Below, in pieces: positions 26,932 through 34,228 of a stretch of 64,000 nt of DNA. The notes beneath the pieces were generated by a model. It saw nothing but the letters and a program-made list of their open reading frames with translations. It was not told the DNA's origin and made no database searches. The DNA lies in contig OZ240213.1 in the NCBI GenBank assembly GCA_965197555.1, positions 744,001 through 808,000 of the forward strand, written 5' to 3'. How positions within the stretch are numbered: position 1 is the stretch's first letter; each line of letters begins with the position of its first letter. This DNA is from G965197555 sp965197555. Its GTDB lineage: Bacteria > Chloroflexota > Dehalococcoidia > Lucifugimonadales > UBA3495. The translations under genes were made by a program, and so were the position numbers.

Positions 26932-27421
26932 GTTGCGGTGGAGGGCTTGGCGACAAGAATTCAGTGAGGCGTATAAGGTTCTGTTTTAGCTCGGCGGCAA
27001 TTTCCCCTCGGTGGGAAGACGACAGTAGGATCAGCAAACGGAGTTGGGCTATCAGGTCCTCGGCCAGAGCCCGCTTCGCGCCCTCCAGAGTATCGGCCTC
27101 CATCGGCACTCGAAGACCATGTAGGGGCAAGGTGGACCTCGACTCTCCGGCCCAATACCTGTCAAGGCTGTCTATAACCACGATAGGGATATCTCGGGAT
27201 ATGACTAACGGGGAGTCAGGGGGACCATCGGAGGGGCGCAATACGTCCACAAGCACCCGGGTTACGTCGCTGTGGTTGATGTGAAATGTTGCTTTGTTGG
27301 GCTGACTAGTGTCGACACGCCTCCAAGACCAATCCGGCGGCAGGGCGCTGTCAACCCCGGGTTCCACCACCACGGGGCAAGCCAGGTCTTCCGCCAATGG
27401 GCGGTCCTCTTGCTCTTCCAC
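26918..27421 (-). CDS. Hypothetical protein, paired with a DUF3467-like gene
   Basis: 167-residue protein of no recognised family. It has no signal peptide or membrane segment. The middle region (SPLVISRDIPIVVIDSLDRYW) is hydrophobic and beta-like. The C-terminal part is helical (GAKRALAEDLIAQLRLLILLSS, then IAAELKQNLIRLTEFL) and ends in a Pro/Gln tail. The GTG start overlaps the stop codon of the upstream gene by 1 nt (TAGTG), so the two are translationally coupled. It ends inside the proS terminator, a convergent arrangement. Confidence 0.65.
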   Translation of the reverse strand: MEEQEDRPLAEDLACPVVVEPGVDSALPPDWSWRRVDTSQPNKATFHINHSDVTRVLVDVLRPSDGPPDSPLVISRDIPIVVIDSLDRYWAGESRSTLPLHGLRVPMEADTLEGAKRALAEDLIAQLRLLILLSSSHRGEIAAELKQNLIRLTEFLSPSPPPQQKSG

Positions 27422-27777
27422 TAACTATGCTCCGGTTGAATCTCCCAGGCAGACAGCACCTGCTCGGGGAGGGTGATTGGGCCCACCGCTTCCTCGTACT
27501 CCTTGACGTGCTTGTTAGTTAACAAAGCAATGGCTTTGAGCATCTGAGGGCTTACTTTGATGCGCACCCGTAGAATCGGTTCCCGCTCCTCCATTTGCTC
27601 ACCGAAGAACAATACAGCAGAGTAAAGACTGCTGAAAATGTGCATGGAATCGCTATAGAACGTTATCGGTTCTCCCGAGTATCCGTCGGAGGCCTGCGAG
27701 TCGCCCGGGTTGACGTAGCTTTGCTCTTCAGGCACTTGGTCCTCTGGAGGCACGTAGGGCCGTTGTATGATCGGCAT
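27421..27777 (-). CDS. DUF3467-like protein
   Basis: 118-residue protein resembling the DUF3467 family of small cytosolic proteins of unknown function. The core reads YSDSMHIFSSLYSAVLFFG and RVRIKVSPQMLKAIALLTNKHVKEYEEAVGPI, matching the family pattern of an (F/Y)G strand, an SP turn, a leucine-rich helix and a closing YE-x2-G-x-I. The N-terminus (about 30 residues, rich in Pro, Glu and Ser) is probably flexible. It is the first gene of a two-gene minus-strand operon. Confidence 0.65.
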   Translation of the reverse strand: MPIIQRPYVPPEDQVPEEQSYVNPGDSQASDGYSGEPITFYSDSMHIFSSLYSAVLFFGEQMEEREPILRVRIKVSPQMLKAIALLTNKHVKEYEEAVGPITLPEQVLSAWEIQPEHS

Positions 27778-28081
27778 GAGCCCTCCCGTTGGATATGCTT
27801 CTCGTCAGACGTGGTTCGATACCAAGCCGACAATGAACGCTCAAGTTTGTAATGACCGGAGACCAATTATACACGTCGGTCGACTGCGATAAAGATGCAA
27901 TCGTCTTTTGGCGCATCATTCTACCATTCTGTCCAATCAGCCTCCCCTGGTAGATCAAATCCATCGTTAGCCGGTCAAGGAACGGGCGGGTTGCTTTTTG
28001 GCCCGGCCTATTCCATCCTTACGATAGTCGACAACACCCATGTGTTGCTATTAACTACCCACGGTTCGCGTTGAACTCAAG
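27778..28081. other. Divergent intergenic region
   Basis: About 300 nt between the DUF3467-like gene (minus strand) and the MFS gene (plus strand). It holds the minus-strand promoter listed separately. I see no tRNA, repeat or small gene. Confidence 0.4.
27866..27893 (-). promoter_or_regulatory. Candidate promoter of the DUF3467-like operon
   Basis: On the minus strand: TTTATC (27888-27893), a 16-nt spacer and a perfect TATAAT (27866-27871), about 90 nt before the start codon. Confidence 0.4.
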
Positions 28082-29383
28082 TTGCATTCAAATGGTGAGC
28101 CTTTAGTCTTGGTCAACCGACTACGGAACATCTTCTACGGCTGGTGGATCGTAGCCATCAGTTTCCTGGTCAACTCTCTAGGCACAGGGGCTTACTGGCT
28201 GGGATTCACGGTGTTCTTCCTTCCGATGAGTAGAGACTTGGAGATCAGCCGGGCCGCCGCATCCCTGCCTTTTACCCTGAGGGGAGCGTTGGCCATCGTC
28301 CAGAGTCCCTTGATCGGATATCTGGTGGACCGCTTTGGGCCGGCCAAGGTGCTATTTTTCAGTGCTTTGCTGGGCGGTCTCGGGTACCTCCTGCTCAGCC
28401 AAGTCAGCACATATACCCTCTTTATGATTGTCTTCCTTTGCATAGTGAGCCTTGGGATGATGCCTTTCGATGCCCCAACCACCATAGCAACCGGCCGGTG
28501 GTTTAACCGGAAAAGAGGCCGGGCCATGGCCCTAGCCTACATGGGATTCGCCTTTGGTGGAGCTGTTCTAACCCCGTTGGTCGCTTTAGGAGTAAATACC
28601 TTTGGCTGGCGTCGGACCGCGTTTATCGTTGGGCTTGGGGTTTGGGCGGTGGTTTTGCCTTTGGCCACCCGGTTGTATCGATCGCCAGAGTCCAGGGGTC
28701 AACAGCCCGACGGGGAATCGGCGCCAAGCGCGGCAGGAGCGGTTTCAACACCATCGGCGCCTGATGTGGCGAGTAATGATTTCAGCACCGGAGAAGCGTT
28801 AAGGACCCGGGCTTATTGGATGCTTTGCATAAGCTGCGGTTTAAGGGCCATGGTGTTCCTGGCTACGGGAGTACATCTGGTGGCGATCATGACCTGGAAA
28901 GGACTCGATGAGGCAACGGCGGGGTTTTTGATTGGCGGCTTTGCCCTTGTGTGGATGGTCGCCACGCCGGTGATGGGGTGGGCCGCCGACCGGTGGTCCA
29001 AGGCGCGGATCGCCGCTTCCCCGGCCTTTCTGGGCACTTTGGCCATGGTTCTGCTCTTGCTTGCCGACAAAGTTTCAGTGTGGCAGATGGCCTTGATCTT
29101 AGCGCTCTGGGCAACCAACGAGGGGTCCTGGCCTTTGAATTTCGCGCTTCTCGCAGACTATTTTGGTCGTAGACACTTCGGGACCATCAGGGGAGGAATG
29201 CTGATGGTGACACATCTCATGTCCTTCGCGGCCCCGTTTTACTCTGGATGGGTGTTCGACCGGACTGGAAGCTATTATTATGTTCTGCTTCCTGCTGCAG
29301 TCCTCCTGGGCATTGCCGGACTATTCAACTGGTTCTTGCCGAGGACGGTCCAGGCTGCAAGCAGGACCACCCAATTACGTTAA
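28082..29383 (+). CDS. Major facilitator superfamily transporter
   Basis: Secondary transporter of 433 residues with twelve hydrophobic helices in two sets of six. A central hydrophilic loop (about residues 200-240, ESRGQQPDGESAPS) separates them. MFS hallmarks include GYLVDRFGPAKVLF between helices 2 and 3, RWFNRKRGRAMALAY (loop 4-5 region) and GWAADRWSKARIA in the second half. The pattern YGWWIVAISFLVNSLGTG at the start is typical of the monocarboxylate/OFA-like branch. The substrate cannot be told. The start is TTG at 28082; a start a little downstream is possible. Confidence 0.8.
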   Translation: MHSNGEPLVLVNRLRNIFYGWWIVAISFLVNSLGTGAYWLGFTVFFLPMSRDLEISRAAASLPFTLRGALAIVQSPLIGYLVDRFGPAKVLFFSALLGGLGYLLLSQVSTYTLFMIVFLCIVSLGMMPFDAPTTIATGRWFNRKRGRAMALAYMGFAFGGAVLTPLVALGVNTFGWRRTAFIVGLGVWAVVLPLATRLYRSPESRGQQPDGESAPSAAGAVSTPSAPDVASNDFSTGEALRTRAYWMLCISCGLRAMVFLATGVHLVAIMTWKGLDEATAGFLIGGFALVWMVATPVMGWAADRWSKARIAASPAFLGTLAMVLLLLADKVSVWQMALILALWATNEGSWPLNFALLADYFGRRHFGTIRGGMLMVTHLMSFAAPFYSGWVFDRTGSYYYVLLPAAVLLGIAGLFNWFLPRTVQAASRTTQLR

Positions 29384-29439
29384 GTCTTGGCGGTAACGCC
29401 CTGAAGACCCTGATGATATCCGGCTTGGGCACACAGCGA

Positions 29440-29468
29440 TTGACATATGGCACCAAAACGTCAAAAAT
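29440..29468 (+). promoter_or_regulatory. Candidate promoter for the hydrolase-monooxygenase pair
   Basis: TTGACA at 29440-29445, a 17-nt spacer and AAAAAT at 29463-29468, about 70 nt before the hydrolase start. Confidence 0.4.
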
Positions 29469-29539
29469 AGGGTAGCCTAATAATCCATTTTTTGCTTTCA
29501 GCACCACATAAATTCTGAAATCAGAGAGGCTGCCGACAC

Positions 29540-30337
29540 ATGGGAGACGGCTCGCAGGTATGGCAAGAGGAGACGGTGCAGGTGGCGGGTACCGATCTCA
29601 CCATTATCAAAGGCGGGACCGGTAGTCCGTTGCTGGTCCTACATGAAGAATTGGGGTTTCCTGGTTGGCTAACCTGGCACTCAGCGTTGGCCCAAAGCCA
29701 CACACTCCACGTACCGCTTCACCCAGGGTTTGGTAAGTCGCCCAGGGTTGAGTGGGTTGGCGGTGTGCGAGACTTGGCCAGCTTCTATTCCCGCGTGGTG
29801 CGGGAAATGGCCCTCAGCCCCATCGACGTCATAGGCTTTTCCCTGGGAGGCTGGATCGCGGCTGAGATGGCTGCGAGTTGCGCTCATCAATTTCGTCGTA
29901 TGGTTCTGGTGGCTCCTACCGGAATCCGCCCTCCCGAGGGCGAGATAATGGACCTGTTCACCATAACCGGAAGGGCATACCTGAACGCCAGCGTGCTAAA
30001 CCCGGACCAAACGCAGGAGTTCGCCGGATTGTACGGAGGGGAAGCCACGCCGGAGCAATTTGAGGCATGGGAGGATGCCCGCGCCGAAACCGCACGCCTC
30101 GCCTGGCAACCCTATATGTATAATCCGAGCCTGGGACCCCTTCTGGAAGGAGTAAATGACCTGCCCACTCTGGTAGTCTGGGGTGCGGATGACCGGACCG
30201 TTCCCATCAGCGCTGGCCAGGTCTACAACCAATCGATCCGGGGATCTCAACTGTTGACTCTCGATGAGTGCGGCCACAGACCGGAAATTGAGAAGACTCA
30301 AGAGTTCGTTGATCGCGTGCAAAGCTTCTTGGCCTAG
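29540..30337 (+). CDS. Alpha/beta hydrolase
   Basis: 265-residue serine hydrolase of the alpha/beta fold. The nucleophile elbow is GFSLGG (S101). The acidic residue is likely in VVWGADDRTVP, and the histidine in DECGHRPEIE near the C-terminus. The oxyanion region is LVLHEELGFPGW. No signal peptide is visible, so it is cytosolic. It lies 23 nt upstream of a luciferase-like monooxygenase, suggesting that the two act on one substrate, for example oxidation and ester or C-C bond hydrolysis. That link is inferred from position only. Confidence 0.8.
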   Translation: MGDGSQVWQEETVQVAGTDLTIIKGGTGSPLLVLHEELGFPGWLTWHSALAQSHTLHVPLHPGFGKSPRVEWVGGVRDLASFYSRVVREMALSPIDVIGFSLGGWIAAEMAASCAHQFRRMVLVAPTGIRPPEGEIMDLFTITGRAYLNASVLNPDQTQEFAGLYGGEATPEQFEAWEDARAETARLAWQPYMYNPSLGPLLEGVNDLPTLVVWGADDRTVPISAGQVYNQSIRGSQLLTLDECGHRPEIEKTQEFVDRVQSFLA

Positions 30338-30360
30338 GAATCATTAAAGGAGAGTTCGTC

Positions 30361-31620
30361 ATGCATATCATGGGATTCACCGAACGTCCTTATTACGACC
30401 TACCGGAAGATGAGATTATCAAGAACGCCGGCTACTTCGGGGTTCCCAACAGCCATTTCGACGCATCGAAGGGCAGCGAGCTTTTTAATTCTTACTTCGA
30501 CGAAGCCCTCTACATGGAGGAGAAAGGTTTCGACGGGATCATGCTCAACGAGCACCATGGAACGCCCTTTTGCATGGGTGCCGTGATGAACGTCGAAGCA
30601 GCCGTTCTGGCCCGCATCACCGAAAAGCTCAAGATCGTTCTTCTGGGCAATCCCTTGCCCGTCGCCGACCCCCTCAGGCTCGCAGAAGAGTTGGCGATGA
30701 TAGACATGATCTCTGGAGGGAGGCTGGTGCCCGGCTGGGTACGAGGTGCGGGCAGTGAGTCTCTCTACAACAATGCCAACCCAGCCTACAACCGCGAGCT
30801 TTTTAACGAGGCCCACGACTTTGTTATCAAGGCTTGGACCACACCCGGTCCGTTCCGCTACGAAGGGAAGCATTACCACTACCGGTTCGTGAATCCGTGG
30901 GTCTTGCCCCTTCAGAAGCCACATCCGCCTATTTGGATTCCAGGCCTGGTGAGTCCGGAGACCGTGGTATGGTGCGCCAGGCACCGTTATCCGTACCTGG
31001 CGCTGGCCACATTCTTGGAACCAACCTTGGAGATGATCAAACTCTACGCTGACACAGCGGCAGAGGAGGGCTATCAGTTCGGGCCCGAAAACATTGGCTA
31101 TCTGCAACGGATAGTGGTTGCAGAGACTGAAGAGAAAGCGCAGGAGCTGGGCAAGGGATTCATGTTCGGCGGTGGTATCAACGCCTTTGCCCGTGCCGAA
31201 TGGATGTTTCCGCCGGGCTATAACTCCAAGGCCGCTACCCGGCGGCTGGCCAGCGTCTTCACCGACCCCAACAGCGGCGAGGAGCTCATTGCGTTCACTC
31301 CCACCGAGTCAGCCTCGGACATAGAGGAAACCAGGGCCAAAATCTACGGTAGGTACCAAACGGAGCAGGACAACCAACAGCTCATAGTGGGTACTCCGGA
31401 TACCGTCATCCCGAAGATCCGCAACATCCTCGAGACCCTGCGGCCCGGCATATTCTCCATGTGGCACCACCACGGACCGGTGGGCCATGAAGACCGGATG
31501 ACTAGCATCCGGCTCCTGGGGGATGAGGTCTTGCCGGCCATGCGGGAGATCGCTGCCGAGTTGGACCTGACAGGGCCCTACGAACGGGAGCCGGGCTCAC
31601 GGCCCCTGGTGGCTTCTTAA
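30361..31620 (+). CDS. Luciferase-like (LLM class) flavin-dependent oxidoreductase
   Basis: 419-residue TIM-barrel monooxygenase using FMN or F420. Family features are MEEKGFDGIMLNEHHG, KLKIVLLGNPLPVADPLRLAEELAMIDMISGGRL with the GR(L/V) turn, WVRGAGSE, and PHPPIWIPGLVSPETVVWCA. Residues NEHH resemble the EHH motif of long-chain alkane or luciferase-like enzymes. AAGGAGA at 30347-30353 supports the ATG at 30361. It is the second gene of an operon with the alpha/beta hydrolase and is followed by a hairpin. Confidence 0.85.
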   Translation: MHIMGFTERPYYDLPEDEIIKNAGYFGVPNSHFDASKGSELFNSYFDEALYMEEKGFDGIMLNEHHGTPFCMGAVMNVEAAVLARITEKLKIVLLGNPLPVADPLRLAEELAMIDMISGGRLVPGWVRGAGSESLYNNANPAYNRELFNEAHDFVIKAWTTPGPFRYEGKHYHYRFVNPWVLPLQKPHPPIWIPGLVSPETVVWCARHRYPYLALATFLEPTLEMIKLYADTAAEEGYQFGPENIGYLQRIVVAETEEKAQELGKGFMFGGGINAFARAEWMFPPGYNSKAATRRLASVFTDPNSGEELIAFTPTESASDIEETRAKIYGRYQTEQDNQQLIVGTPDTVIPKIRNILETLRPGIFSMWHHHGPVGHEDRMTSIRLLGDEVLPAMREIAAELDLTGPYEREPGSRPLVAS

Positions 31621-31670
31621 TCTGGAGCCTGCTGCCCCCGAGGCCGGTGGCATCTAGGCCTTGATAGCTG

Positions 31671-31700
31671 GCCCACTCCTGGGTGGAAACCGGAGTGGGC
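31671..31700 (+). terminator. Hairpin after the monooxygenase
   Basis: GCCCACTCC (31671-31679) pairs with GGAGTGGGC (31692-31700) around a 12-nt loop. It is followed by TAGTTTAGTTT, a weak U-rich tail. Confidence 0.55.
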
Positions 31701-31889
31701 TAGTTTAGTTTACAACCCATTCCTATCCAGCCGGCAACGCCAACGATTATCCTGCCGTCTCCAACTCCTATGGTCGAGCAGGTTCCACCCAAATGGGCTG
31801 GTGGGAGGCCGTTATGGGCCTTCCCGGCAAATATGCTAGCCTGGAAGAAGAAGTTCGTGCCCGGCCTCTTGACATTGATTTGGCAAGAG

Positions 31890-32366
31890 TCACCAATCCT
31901 TGGTGCCAAGGCTCAAGTGGTAGTGTCCTACCGCTAGGGCTTCCCACTCATGGCTGGTCTTGCTCTGGCCGATCAGCCCCAGCTTGACCATGACCGCGTA
32001 GGCCAGCCGGTCCTGAGTGACGTTGGAGTGTCCAGCGATGGCTCCTCGTACCTCTTGAGCGGTGTAAGAGTGCAACGTTAGGCCTCGTTGCTGGCACCAT
32101 TTGTGTAGCTCCCCTTCTAAGAGTTCCAGCGCCGGTACCCGCCAGTGAATGCCTGAAGGCTGGCTGTGGGCGACGCCTTCTGGCTGCCACCGGACCACCA
32201 GCCGGTCCAAGCTCTGCATTAGCTGGCGAACCCTTGCCTCGGCCTTGGTTCCGCGCCGGCCGCTGACATTAATGACGCCGGTCATCGCTGGTAGGCCGGG
32301 GGCGAACAATGCCCAGCCTGTCTCCCGGACCCCGGTGTCCAGCGCCAGCACCGTTGGGTGTTCCAC
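31890..32366 (-). CDS. Divergent RuvC-fold (RNase H-like) protein
   Basis: 158 residues with the RuvC resolvase fold pattern. The first strand is LALDTGVRETGWALF (D10). The middle strand GVAHSQPSG stands where RuvC has (V/I)E, so the second acidic residue appears replaced by S68. Helix ALELLEGELHKW follows, and QEVRGAIAGHSNVTQDRLAYAV corresponds to the RuvC K-x-VTG-G-A-K region. The last motif SHEWEALAVGHYH supplies H139 and E142, where RuvC has (D/H)xxD. It may be a reduced junction nuclease or a non-catalytic relative. It sits 8 nt downstream of a zinc-ribbon gene on the same strand. Confidence 0.6.
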   Translation of the reverse strand: MEHPTVLALDTGVRETGWALFAPGLPAMTGVINVSGRRGTKAEARVRQLMQSLDRLVVRWQPEGVAHSQPSGIHWRVPALELLEGELHKWCQQRGLTLHSYTAQEVRGAIAGHSNVTQDRLAYAVMVKLGLIGQSKTSHEWEALAVGHYHLSLGTKDW

Positions 32367-32374
32367 CAGAGAAG

Positions 32375-32680
32375 TTATGGCCTCAAGTAACCGGTCATTT
32401 GGAGGAGATTGGGTGCAGTTAGAGTTCTGTCGTGGGATTCCCGAATCACGGCCAGGTTACTGAGTCTGGCATCCAAGGATCCAGGCTTAGACAATGCAAT
32501 GGTCTTGACTGTGTGGCCGCCACGGAGCTGCTGGTCCCGGTAATCCCAATGGTTAGTTGCTGTGTTCAAATAGAGTCCAGTGTAATAGTAGGTGCCACAC
32601 TGCAAGCATAGCCAGTCCCCTTCGTCCAAGACCAGATCGCCTCTACATTTGGGGCATGCCTTCAGGCGGAACCACCGCAC
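32375..32680 (-). CDS. Small zinc-ribbon protein
   Basis: 101-residue protein with an N-terminal zinc ribbon: ACPKCRGDLVLDEGDWLCLQCG, with four cysteines at 9, 12, 25 and 28. It is followed by an aromatic segment YYYTGLYLNTATNHWDY, also common in bacterial zinc-ribbon proteins. The C-terminal half is unassigned. The GTG start is preceded by AGGAGG. It is the first gene of a two-gene unit with the RuvC-fold protein, which suggests a nucleic-acid-related role by association. Confidence 0.6.
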   Translation of the reverse strand: MRWFRLKACPKCRGDLVLDEGDWLCLQCGTYYYTGLYLNTATNHWDYRDQQLRGGHTVKTIALSKPGSLDARLSNLAVIRESHDRTLTAPNLLQMTGYLRP

Positions 32681-32766
32681 GCTTCCTCCTCTTGACCGAC
32701 CGCTATTGTTCCCGATGCCTAATATAGGAACAGAACATATGTGCTATCTCTAGTCCACTTTGTCTT

Positions 32767-32796
32767 GGTTGCCGCTGGCTTAACACAGCGGCAACC
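32767..32796. other. Perfect 11-bp hairpin in the divergent region before pheS
   Basis: GGTTGCCGCTG (32767-32777) pairs with CAGCGGCAACC (32786-32796) around an 8-nt loop. It lies upstream of the pheS promoter and of the divergent zinc-ribbon gene. No U-tract follows, so its role is unclear. Confidence 0.6.
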
Positions 32797-32861
32797 AGAG
32801 GACGTTTGCTCCGCTCTAGGCGGAGAACGGGGGACACCTGGCCAGCACCGGTCACTGAACC

Positions 32862-32890
32862 TTGACCCCTTCGTTTACGAATTCTATAAT
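32862..32890 (+). promoter_or_regulatory. Strong sigma-70 promoter for pheS
   Basis: TTGACC at 32862-32867, exactly 17 nt, then a perfect TATAAT at 32885-32890, giving a leader of about 55 nt to the pheS ATG. Confidence 0.7.
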
Positions 32891-32952
32891 CGTGCCACTA
32901 GCAGCGACGCATAAACGTTGCCTATCTTGCACTGGGTTACAAGCGGGGAATA

Positions 32953-34011
32953 ATGTCCACGGATCTCGGTGAGTCGATCGATCAAGTCACCCGGACCGCC
33001 TTGGAGGAGCTAGGGAAGAGCGATAGCCAAGCGGCCTTAGAGGAATGGAGGGTGGCCTACCTGGGCCGGCGCGGAAGATTGACCACCATCCTTCGGGGAC
33101 TCAGCCAATTGGACTTGGAACAAAGGCGCACCATCGGCGCCCTGGGCAACCAGGCCAAGCAGACCCTGGAGGCGATGCTTCAGCAACGGACCGAGGATTT
33201 GAGCCGCGCCCTAATGGAGCAGTCTGCTGCCTCCCAGCGGCTAGACGTTACTCTACCCGGTCGACCAATACCTGAGGGCCGGCTCCACCCGACGACCCAG
33301 ATTGTGCGCGAGATCTGCAGTGCCTTCGTAGCCATGGGGTTCAGCGTCGTTGAGGGACCGGAAGTGGAGTGGGACCGGTATAATTTCGAAATGCTCAATA
33401 TCCCCCGGGGCCACCCGGCGCGAGATATGTGGAATACCTTGTGGGTCGATTATCAGGACGAGGCCGGGCGTTATCCTATGCTGCTCCGGACCCACACCTC
33501 GCCAATGCAAGCCAGGGTCATGGAGAGCAGGCAGCCGCCCGTCCGGGTGGTGGTCCCTGGAAAATGCTACCGTTATGAAGCTACCGACGCCACCCACGAG
33601 TGGCATTTCTACCAAGTTGAGGGACTTGCTGTCGATGACGGTATCACCTTCGCTGACTTGAAGGGTACCCTCTACGAGTTTGCCCGGGTGATGTTCGGGC
33701 CAGAACGCAGGGTACGTTTTCGTTGCGACTATTTCCCTTTCGTCGAGCCAGGCGTGGACATGTCCATCGATTGCTTTGCCTGCCAGGGCACAGGGGATGG
33801 CTGCAGGATTTGTAAAGAAACTGGCTGGATTGAAATAATGGGGGCCGGCATGGTGCACCCCAAAGTGTTGGCCGGGGTAGGATACGACCCGGAAAAGTAC
33901 ACCGGCTTCGCCTTTGGCCTCGGTCCCGAGCGCATCGCTATGCTGAAATACGGTATTGATGACATCCGCCTTTTCTACTCCAATGACCTGCGGTTTCTTC
34001 GCCAATTCTGA
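32953..34011 (+). CDS. pheS: Phenylalanyl-tRNA synthetase alpha subunit
   Basis: Catalytic subunit of the heterotetrameric enzyme that charges tRNA-Phe. The 352-residue protein has an N-terminal coiled coil (about residues 1-95, with YLGRRGRLTTILRGLSQL). The class II core follows: HPTTQIVREICSAFVAMGFSVVEGPEVEWDRYNFEMLNIPRGHPARDMWNT, RTHTSPMQARVM, GKCYRYEATDATHEWHFYQVEGL, and motif 3 as FAFGLGPERIAMLKYG. A CFACQGTGDGCRICKETGW segment resembles the usual CxxC-containing loop. pheT follows after 217 nt. Confidence 0.95.
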   Translation: MSTDLGESIDQVTRTALEELGKSDSQAALEEWRVAYLGRRGRLTTILRGLSQLDLEQRRTIGALGNQAKQTLEAMLQQRTEDLSRALMEQSAASQRLDVTLPGRPIPEGRLHPTTQIVREICSAFVAMGFSVVEGPEVEWDRYNFEMLNIPRGHPARDMWNTLWVDYQDEAGRYPMLLRTHTSPMQARVMESRQPPVRVVVPGKCYRYEATDATHEWHFYQVEGLAVDDGITFADLKGTLYEFARVMFGPERRVRFRCDYFPFVEPGVDMSIDCFACQGTGDGCRICKETGWIEIMGAGMVHPKVLAGVGYDPEKYTGFAFGLGPERIAMLKYGIDDIRLFYSNDLRFLRQF

Positions 34012-34228
34012 TAGAATCCCTTTCGGTGTCTTTGGCCTCTAACCATACCGGTGCGGTCATTCTGAGCAAAGCGAAGGAACTGGTGGATAGCGGTTATCCT
34101 TGCCTCCGTTCAAGGTTCCTCGTCGCTTTCTCATCGGAATAAACTGATTCAAGGTGGCAGGGCCGAGCGCTGGGGTTAAATGGGCCATCTCCGGCGTCCA
34201 GACGCCTATCCCTCTATGAAGAATAAAG
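34012..34228. repeat. REP-like inverted repeat between pheS and pheT
   Basis: Contains GAGCAAAGCGAAGGAAC (34065-34081), matched imperfectly in inverse by GTTCCTCGTCGCTTTCTC (34113-34130). This makes a large hairpin of the TCATTCTGAGCAAAGCGAAG type often seen as an interspersed repeat in bacterial genomes. No gene is seen. Confidence 0.55.

Noticed and set aside
32691..32952. T-box or other amino-acid riboswitch ahead of pheS
   Set aside because: The 11-bp hairpin lies upstream of the promoter, and I could not find a specifier loop or T-box sequence in the 55-nt leader.
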